Assembly (NCBI RefSeq): GCF_023156385.1
Contig: NZ_JAKZAK010000001.1
Span: 248,001 to 312,000 of the forward strand
Length of the DNA: 64,000 nucleotides
Direction of reading: 5' to 3'
Source: Marinobacter xestospongiae
Lineage (GTDB): Bacteria > Pseudomonadota > Gammaproteobacteria > Pseudomonadales > Oleiphilaceae
Below the pieces are notes generated by a model, which did not search any database, was not told the origin of the DNA, and worked only from the letters and a program-made list of their open reading frames with translations. A program made the position numbers and the translations under genes. Position 1 is the stretch's first letter; every line of letters starts with the position of its first letter. This document shows, piece by piece, positions 58,740 through 64,000 of this stretch.

Positions 58740-59480
58740 TCAGTCGGCGGCGTTGAAATCGCCCCAAAGCCACTGGCACAGGGCCATGGCAGCCACCGGG
58801 GCGGTTTCGGTCCGCAGCACCCGTGGGCCCAGGGCCGTGGCCAGGAAGCCGGCCTGTTCCGCGGCGGCAATCTCATCGGCACTGAGGCCGCCTTCCGGCC
58901 CGATCATCAGTGCCACGGACCCCGGCCGGGCCAGGGTGGTCAGTGACTGTCGGGTACGGTGATGCAGCACCAGGCGGGCGTCGAGGCTGGCGCTGTAGTC
59001 AAACCACTGAGGCAGGGTCATTACCGGCTCGATGGTGGGCACCACCGCCCGGCCACACTGCTCCGCCGCACTGACGGCGACGCCCTGCCAGTGGCGCAGG
59101 CGCTTCTCTTCGCGGTCGCCCTTGAGCCGGACGTCGCAGTGCTCGGTCACCAGCGGGACGATGGCGGAGACCCCCATTTCCACACTTTTCTGGATGGCGT
59201 AGTCCATCCGGTCGCCCTTGGACAGGGTCTGGCCCAGGACAATGCGCAGCGATGATTCGCTGGCGTTGTCCAGCGGTTCGCCAAGCGTTGCAGTGACCCG
59301 GCGTTTGCCGGCCTCGGTGATGGTGGCGGGGAAATCCCGGCCGTCGCCGTTGAACAGCTCCAGCGCCTGGCCAGGCTGCATGCGCAGCACCCGACCGACG
59401 TGCTGGGCGGCGTTGTCATCCAGTTCAATGGTCTGGCCGGCGGCGAGGGCGACGGGGGTGTAGATCCGGGGAATACGCAT
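58740..59480 (-). CDS. rsmE: 16S rRNA (uracil1498-N3)-methyltransferase RsmE
   Basis: SPOUT-type methyltransferase that modifies U1498 of 16S rRNA, 246 residues. Motifs MIGPEGGL and LGPRVLRTETA (SAM-binding knot) and the N-terminal PUA-like domain (HVGRVLRMQPGQALELFNGDG) are intact. It starts four bases after the bioA stop, so the two are likely one transcription unit. Confidence 0.96.
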   Translation of the reverse strand: MRIPRIYTPVALAAGQTIELDDNAAQHVGRVLRMQPGQALELFNGDGRDFPATITEAGKRRVTATLGEPLDNASESSLRIVLGQTLSKGDRMDYAIQKSVEMGVSAIVPLVTEHCDVRLKGDREEKRLRHWQGVAVSAAEQCGRAVVPTIEPVMTLPQWFDYSASLDARLVLHHRTRQSLTTLARPGSVALMIGPEGGLSADEIAAAEQAGFLATALGPRVLRTETAPVAAMALCQWLWGDFNAAD

Positions 59481-59484
59481 CGAC

Positions 59485-60834
59485 TCAGTCCCTCACCGCG
59501 ATTTCAATGCCTTCGGTGGCGACCTGGGCGAGATGGCGGATCTGTTCCTCGGTGATGACGTAGGGCGGCATGAAGTAAACCACGTTGCCCAGCGGTCGCA
59601 GCAGTGCCTGTCGGGTCAGGGCATGCTGGTAGACCCGCAGACCGCGGCGCTCCTGCCACGGGAACAGGGTGCGGGTGTCGCGGTCCTTGACCATTTCGAT
59701 GGCCAGGGTCATGCCGTGTTGGCGGATGTCGCCGACGTGGGGATGGTCCGCCAGATGGGCCACGGACTCGGCCATACAGGCGGCGAGCTGGCGGTTGTTC
59801 TCGACCACGTTGTCGTCGCGGAAGATGTCGAGGGTCGCCAGAGCAACGGCGCAGCCGATGGGGTTGCCGGTGTAGCTGTGGGAGTGCAGGAAGGCCCGCA
59901 TGGTTTCGTAATCGTCGTAGAAGGCGTCATAGACGTTGTCAGTGGTCAGCACCACCGACAGGGGCAGATAGCCGGCCGTCAGGCCTTTGGACAGACACAT
60001 GAAGTCCGGGGAAATGTCGGACTGCTCGCAGGCGAACAGGGTGCCGGTGCGGCCGAAACCAACGGCGATCTCATCGGCAATCAGGTGGACGCCATAGCGG
60101 TCGCAGGCTTCCCGCAGCTTGGTGTGGTAGATCGGGTGATGCATGCGCATGCCACCGGCGCACTGGATCAGCGGCTCCACCACCACTGCGCAGATCTCCT
60201 CGTGCTGTTCGGCGAGAATGGCCTCCATCGCTTCGAACTGTCGCAGCGCATAGTCCTCATCGCTCTCGCCCGGTTCCTTGTTGAAGGCGTCCGGTGACGG
60301 CGCGGTGATAACCTCCATCAGCAGCGGTTCGTAGGTGTCCTTGTACAGTGACACGTCGCCGAGGGCGAGGGCCCCGAGGGTTTCACCGTGATAGCTGTTG
60401 CTGAGGTTGACGAAGTTCTTCTTGCCGGCCCTGCCCATATTGCGCCAGTAGTGATAGCTCATCTTCAGCGCCGCCTCGATGGCGGAGGAGCCGTTGTCGG
60501 CGTAGAAGCACTTGTTGAGCCCTTCCGGAGTGATCTCGATCAGTCGCTCGGACAGGTTGACTACTGGCTCGTGACTGAAACCGGCAAGAATGACGTGCTC
60601 CAGCTGGCCGATCTGTTCCTGAATGGCGGCGTTGATCCGGGGGTTGGCGTGGCCGAACAGGTTGACCCACCAGGAGCTGACCGCATCGATGTAGCGGTTG
60701 TTCTCAAAGTCTTCCAGCCACACCCCTTCACCCCGTTTGATCGGGATCAGTGGCAGGGTCTGGTGATCTTTCATTTGGGTGCAGGGGTGCCACACAGACT
60801 TGAGATCGCGGGCGACGAGATCGGCGTTGCGCAT
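59485..60834 (-). CDS. bioA: Adenosylmethionine-8-amino-7-oxononanoate aminotransferase BioA
   Basis: PLP enzyme of biotin synthesis converting KAPA to DAPA with SAM as amino donor, 449 residues. The start DLKSVWHPCTQMKDH, SSWWVNLFGHANP, NSYHGETLGAL, ADEIAVGFGRTG and the PLP lysine in LSKGLTAGYLPL are BioA signatures. It stands apart from the other bio genes, as in many gammaproteobacteria, and has its own BirA-like operator at 60871. rsmE follows. Confidence 0.96.
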   Translation of the reverse strand: MRNADLVARDLKSVWHPCTQMKDHQTLPLIPIKRGEGVWLEDFENNRYIDAVSSWWVNLFGHANPRINAAIQEQIGQLEHVILAGFSHEPVVNLSERLIEITPEGLNKCFYADNGSSAIEAALKMSYHYWRNMGRAGKKNFVNLSNSYHGETLGALALGDVSLYKDTYEPLLMEVITAPSPDAFNKEPGESDEDYALRQFEAMEAILAEQHEEICAVVVEPLIQCAGGMRMHHPIYHTKLREACDRYGVHLIADEIAVGFGRTGTLFACEQSDISPDFMCLSKGLTAGYLPLSVVLTTDNVYDAFYDDYETMRAFLHSHSYTGNPIGCAVALATLDIFRDDNVVENNRQLAACMAESVAHLADHPHVGDIRQHGMTLAIEMVKDRDTRTLFPWQERRGLRVYQHALTRQALLRPLGNVVYFMPPYVITEEQIRHLAQVATEGIEIAVRD

Positions 60835-60870
60835 GGGGGTCTCCGTCCAGCTGGGAAGTGGGTTCTGTTT

Positions 60871-60906
60871 CGCTGTTAACCAAGGCGGATATTACAGTTA
60901 ACAGCG
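60871..60906 (-). promoter_or_regulatory. BirA-like operator upstream of bioA
   Basis: CGCTGTTAAC (60871-60880) and GTTAACAGCG (60897-60906) are perfect inverted repeats with a 16 bp spacer, 37 bp from the bioA ATG. Counting 9-mers as in the known BirA site (TTGTAAACC-N14/15-GGTTTACAA), the core is CTGTTAACC-N14-AGTTAACAG. This fits biotin repression of bioA. Between 60907 and 61144 I see no gene or other motif. Confidence 0.75.
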
Positions 60907-61144
60907 CCGGCTGACCACCGTGCTGCGTTGCCCTGGCGCCGTCATTCAGCGCTGCCTTGAAAACGGCCATGATACTGGGCCGGCCAGCCCGCTGGCCAGT
61001 CGACGGTTGCGAATCGTTGTCACCGGCGCTGGCTGCGCAGCCAGACGGGGCTGCCGACGCGGCCAATGTGGGCCTTGCCTGGCAGGCAGGACAATACCGT
61101 CGACTATCTATCAGGAGCTCCCGAAGAACAATAAGGAGGTAACC

Positions 61145-61642
61145 ATGGAGCTGGAAGTGACACACGCCTACGACTCGGGGCTGGAACGGGTATTGGCGGC
61201 CTTCTTTGCAGAAGACCACATCCACAGCCGGAACGAGAAGGTGGGTGCGCGCAATGTGGAGATCCAGGAACGGGCGTTGTCAGAGCAGACCGGTAAGCTG
61301 GTGATCAGCCGGGAAGTGCAGTCCACGACCCAATTGCCGGGCATTCTTGCCAGTTTCCACCGCGACTGGCATCGGGTGCGCCAGGAAGAGCACTGGTTCT
61401 GCAAGGACGAAGGGGAATGGCACTGCGAGTTCCGGGTGCACATCGATGGTGTGCCGGCAAAGATCAAAGGCACCATGCGGTTACAGGAGCTTGAGTCGGG
61501 CTGTCAGAACCAGCTGACCCTGAACGTGCGCTGTGAGCTGCCGTTGATCGGCAAGACCGTGGCCAAGTTCCTGCTGGATGATTCCCGTCGCAAGATCGAG
61601 CGGGAGCATCTGATCACACGTGAGTTGCTGGCCTGGGGGTAG
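61145..61642 (+). CDS. DUF2505 family protein
   Basis: A 165-residue soluble protein resembling DUF2505 (START/SRPBCC-like fold), a family of unknown function: MELEVTHAYDSGLERVLAAFF start, LPGILASFHRDWHRVRQEEHW in the middle and a basic C-terminus. ATG 61145 has a perfect TAAGGAGGT ribosome site five bases upstream. It stands alone between the bioA operator and two hairpins. Confidence 0.8.
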   Translation: MELEVTHAYDSGLERVLAAFFAEDHIHSRNEKVGARNVEIQERALSEQTGKLVISREVQSTTQLPGILASFHRDWHRVRQEEHWFCKDEGEWHCEFRVHIDGVPAKIKGTMRLQELESGCQNQLTLNVRCELPLIGKTVAKFLLDDSRRKIEREHLITRELLAWG

Positions 61643-61643
61643 G

Positions 61644-61670
61644 ACTCCCCGCCACCGGCGGGCGGGGAGT
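61644..61670. terminator. Terminator hairpin 1 after the DUF2505 gene
   Basis: ACTCCCCGCC (61644-61653) pairs perfectly with GGCGGGGAGT (61661-61670), seven-base loop, directly after the DUF2505 stop. No T-run on the + side. Together with the next hairpin it separates two convergent genes. Confidence 0.7.
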
Positions 61671-61673
61671 TGG

Positions 61674-61706
61674 CTGCGGGGTTCACCAGTGCTGGTTTCC
61701 CCGCAG
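61674..61706. terminator. Terminator hairpin 2 before the glnQ stop side
   Basis: CTGCGGGG (61674-61681) pairs with CCCCGCAG (61699-61706) and inside it ACCAG/CTGGT adds a second stem. It lies five bases beyond the glnQ stop and would end the glnHPQ transcript; it may act on both strands. Confidence 0.65.
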
Positions 61707-61710
61707 TGGC

Positions 61711-62457
61711 TCAGTGAGCCAGAACCCGTGACAGGAATGCCTGGGTCCGCTCGTTCTGCGGGGCGTCGAACACCGCCTCGGGCTTGCCCTGCTCAACGAT
61801 CTGGCCTTCGTGGATGTAGATCACCCGATCCGCCACCTCGCGGGCAAAGCCCATCTCGTGGGTGACGACCATCATGGTCATCCCTTCCCGTGCCAGTTCA
61901 CGCATGACATCCAGCACCTCGCCGATCATTTCCGGATCAAGGGCCGATGTCGGCTCGTCAAACAGCATCAGGCGGGGTTCCATGGCCAGTGCGCGGGCAA
62001 TGGCTACCCGTTGCTGCTGACCGCCTGAGAGCTGGGAGGGGTATTTCTCCGCCTGGTTGGCAATGCCGACCCGCTCCAGCAGGCGCAGTGCGGTGGCCTC
62101 GGCATCCGCTTCTGACGTCTGTTTGACCTTCATTGGCGCCAGCATGATGTTGCGCTTGACGGTCAGGTGCGGGAACAGGTTGAACTGCTGGAACACCATG
62201 CCGACTTCCTTGCGGATGGCGGACAGTTCGGTCTGGTTGCCGCCTTTGGGGGACAGCGGGTGGCCGTCGACGATCAATTGGCCGGATTCGTACTCCTCCA
62301 GCCCGTTGACGCAGCGGATCAGGGTGGATTTACCGGAGCCACTGGCGCCGATGATCACCACCACTTCGCCGGAGTCCACCGACAGGTCAATGTTTTTCAG
62401 GACATGATGGGTGCCGTAGTACTTGTTCATGTCCTTCATCTGAACGATCTGGGTCAT
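61711..62457 (-). CDS. glnQ: Polar amino acid ABC transporter ATP-binding protein (GlnQ-like)
   Basis: Cytoplasmic ATPase of 248 residues: Walker [10 protein letters not shown] (37-45), Q-loop FQQFNLFPH, signature [15 protein letters not shown] and Walker [14 protein letters not shown]. It is the last gene of glnH-glnP-glnQ; glutamine is the best guess by similarity of the receptor, but glutamate or other polar amino acids are possible. Confidence 0.93.
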   Translation of the reverse strand: MTQIVQMKDMNKYYGTHHVLKNIDLSVDSGEVVVIIGASGSGKSTLIRCVNGLEEYESGQLIVDGHPLSPKGGNQTELSAIRKEVGMVFQQFNLFPHLTVKRNIMLAPMKVKQTSEADAEATALRLLERVGIANQAEKYPSQLSGGQQQRVAIARALAMEPRLMLFDEPTSALDPEMIGEVLDVMRELAREGMTMMVVTHEMGFAREVADRVIYIHEGQIVEQGKPEAVFDAPQNERTQAFLSRVLAH

Positions 62458-62470
62458 AGCGACAGTTCCT

Positions 62471-63136
62471 TCAAACGGAGCCCAGGCCGCGGCGCTCGAA
62501 GAAGCGCAGGGCCAGCGACAGGGACAGGGTGATGATCAGGTACAGCACTGCCACCGCGAAGTACACCTCGAATGCGGTGAAGGTGTTGGCAATGTAGACC
62601 TGACCCTGGCGAACCAGTTCGCCAACGCCGATCACCGAGAACAGCGAGGTGTCCTTGATGCTGACGATCGCCTGGTTGCCCAGGGGAGGGATCATCCGTC
62701 GGAAGGCCTGAGGCCAGATGATGGACCAGAAGGTCTGGGTACGGGACAGGCCCAGTGACAGGCCAGCCTCGGTTTGGCCGCGGTCGATGGACTGAACGCC
62801 ACCGCGAACGACCTCGGAAATGTAGGCGCCGGAGTTGAGCGCAATTGCCGCAATGCCCGCTACCAGCGGGTTGATCGGCGCGCCGATGATGTCGGGCAGG
62901 CCGTAGAAAATGAACAGCACCTGAACCAGGATTGGTGTGCCGCGGAATATTTCAATGTAGGCGGTGGCGGGCCAGCGCATCAGCCGGCTCTTGTTCAGGC
63001 TGAGCAGGCCGAAGAGGATGCCCAGTACAAAACCGATGGCGAGGCCGCCGAACGAAATCAACAGGGTATAGGGAATACCCTTGATCAGGTATGGAATGGA
63101 ATTGATGGCTGCCTGCCAGTCAAACTGGAATTCCAC
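62471..63136 (-). CDS. glnP: Polar amino acid ABC transporter permease (GlnP-like)
   Basis: Inner-membrane permease of 221 residues and about five helices of the HisM/GlnP group. [24 protein letters not shown] and the EAA-type [31 protein letters not shown] are diagnostic. It lies between the binding-protein and ATPase genes with short gaps (67 bp upstream, 13 bp downstream). Confidence 0.93.
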   Translation of the reverse strand: MEFQFDWQAAINSIPYLIKGIPYTLLISFGGLAIGFVLGILFGLLSLNKSRLMRWPATAYIEIFRGTPILVQVLFIFYGLPDIIGAPINPLVAGIAAIALNSGAYISEVVRGGVQSIDRGQTEAGLSLGLSRTQTFWSIIWPQAFRRMIPPLGNQAIVSIKDTSLFSVIGVGELVRQGQVYIANTFTAFEVYFAVAVLYLIITLSLSLALRFFERRGLGSV

Positions 63137-63203
63137 GTGTGATGTCTCCCTGAGGCAATGAGTGGTGTGCCGGGGGCAGGCCCCGGCACCCGGAGATCAA
63201 GCG

Positions 63204-63959
63204 TTACTCGCCTTCAGGCATGGGGCCGAACCATTTCTCGTAGATGGTCTTGTAGGTACCATCCGCGCGAATGCTTTCCAGGGCCTCATTGACTTCATCC
63301 ACCCACTCGCTGCCGTTGGTCAGCGCGATACCGTACTGCTGGCCTTCATACAGCGGGCCAGCGGTCTGAACCTTGCCTTTGCCGCGGGTGCTGGCGAAGT
63401 AGCCAACGTTGGGGGCGTCGTAGAAGACCGCGTCAACAGCGCGGGACATCAGCGCCATGTACATGTCGGAGCTGCCCGGGTAAGGGGTTACACCGTCGTC
63501 TTCCTCCAGGTTGGCAACCAGGTAGTCGTAGCTGGTGCTGCCGATCTTGGTGCCGATTTTCATGCCTTCCAGGTCGCTCATCTCATCAACAGCGTCGTTG
63601 CCGGCGCGAACCAGGATGCGAAGACCGGAATCGTAGTAGGGATCAGAGAAGTCGACGATTTTCTCGCGTTCTTCGGTGATGGTGATGCCGGCGATGGCGA
63701 TATCAACGTTACCGGTCTGCAGGGCCGGGATGATGCCGTTGAAATCCATGGTCTGGAGGTCGTATTCGAAGCCTGCGCGCTTGGCGACTTCAGCGATGAT
63801 TTCCATGTCGAAACCGATCATCTCGCCGGTTTCCTGGTCCATCATTTCGAACGGAACGAAGCTCGGGTCGGTAACGACCTTGAGGGTATCTGCCTGGACA
63901 CCAGCGGTGCCGGCGATCAGTGCGGCCGCAGTCAGCGATTTCAGCCATTTCGTGCTCAT
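63204..63959 (-). CDS. glnH: Polar amino acid ABC transporter binding protein (GlnH-like)
   Basis: Periplasmic receptor of 251 residues with a signal peptide ending VQA-D (about residue 23). The FVPFEM, MDFNGIIPALQTGNVDIAIAGITITEER and QYGIAL stretches resemble GlnH closely. ATG 63959 has AAAGGAG upstream; the frame continues to 63989 with a leader of little merit. It heads glnHPQ. The last 41 bases of the window lie upstream of it. Confidence 0.94.
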   Translation of the reverse strand: MSTKWLKSLTAAALIAGTAGVQADTLKVVTDPSFVPFEMMDQETGEMIGFDMEIIAEVAKRAGFEYDLQTMDFNGIIPALQTGNVDIAIAGITITEEREKIVDFSDPYYDSGLRILVRAGNDAVDEMSDLEGMKIGTKIGSTSYDYLVANLEEDDGVTPYPGSSDMYMALMSRAVDAVFYDAPNVGYFASTRGKGKVQTAGPLYEGQQYGIALTNGSEWVDEVNEALESIRADGTYKTIYEKWFGPMPEGE

Positions 63960-64000
63960 GGGATCTCCTTTCAGATTCTTATTACGCACTGGGAAGCGAA

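Noticed and set aside
60920..61144. Upstream extension of the DUF2505 gene
   Set aside because: The open frame from 60920 gives no family match, while ATG 61145 has a perfect ribosome site; the region was called intergenic.

Overview
This window is chromosomal DNA of a high-GC, denitrifying gammaproteobacterium. The mix of genes (nos-nir-nor super-cluster in Pseudomonas-type order, a wax ester synthase/DGAT, a DesB-DesC-DesT-like desaturase module, PrkA-YeaH-SpoVR, a type IV pilin) fits a marine Marinobacter-like or Halomonas/Pseudomonas-like lineage. The genus is inference; there is no rRNA marker here.

Positions 1-21470 are a nearly complete denitrification island on the + strand. The 3' part of nosR is followed by nosZDFYL (N2O to N2), then nirSMCFDLGHJEN (nitrite to NO: cytochrome cd1, its electron donor and the whole heme d1 pathway), then norCB and norDEF (NO to N2O). 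Gene ends overlap by 1-26 bases almost throughout, so translation is probably coupled. Perfect FNR/DNR-type boxes (TTGAT-N4-ATCAA) precede nirS and norC, each about 30-32 bp upstream of a plausible -10, as expected for class II activation at -41.5. The norQ chaperone gene is not in its common place between norB and norD. It lies beyond two unrelated genes (DUF998 and PhzF) on the opposite strand (23312-24097) with its own weaker DNR-like site.

Positions 24211-34243 hold a two-receiver GGDEF response regulator, moaA, two small membrane/hypothetical genes, a fatty acid desaturase with its redox partner and divergent TetR regulator separated by a large operator, a WS/DGAT acyltransferase, and a two-gene operon of a class II aldolase-like protein and an HD-domain enzyme. 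From 34362 a pair of near-identical palindromes precedes a Crp/Fnr-family regulator without an iron-sulfur cysteine cluster. It is followed by a BASS-family transporter and then a fused TRAP transporter with its solute receptor. Positions 39546-46399 (minus) carry a PhoD-like phosphatase and the spoVR-yeaH-prkA stress operon. Positions 46858-50676 carry a YehZYXW-type osmoprotectant ABC transporter.

The last part is housekeeping and accessory: a GFA-GNAT fusion whose start codon region is triplicated, a type IV pilin with a PilC-like partner, tpm, a 2-hydroxyacid dehydrogenase, a YihY protein, an HDOD protein, DUF445, rsmE, bioA with a BirA-like operator, DUF2505, and a glutamine-type ABC transporter (glnQPH, minus). 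I saw no tRNA, rRNA, CRISPR array, transposase or integrase.
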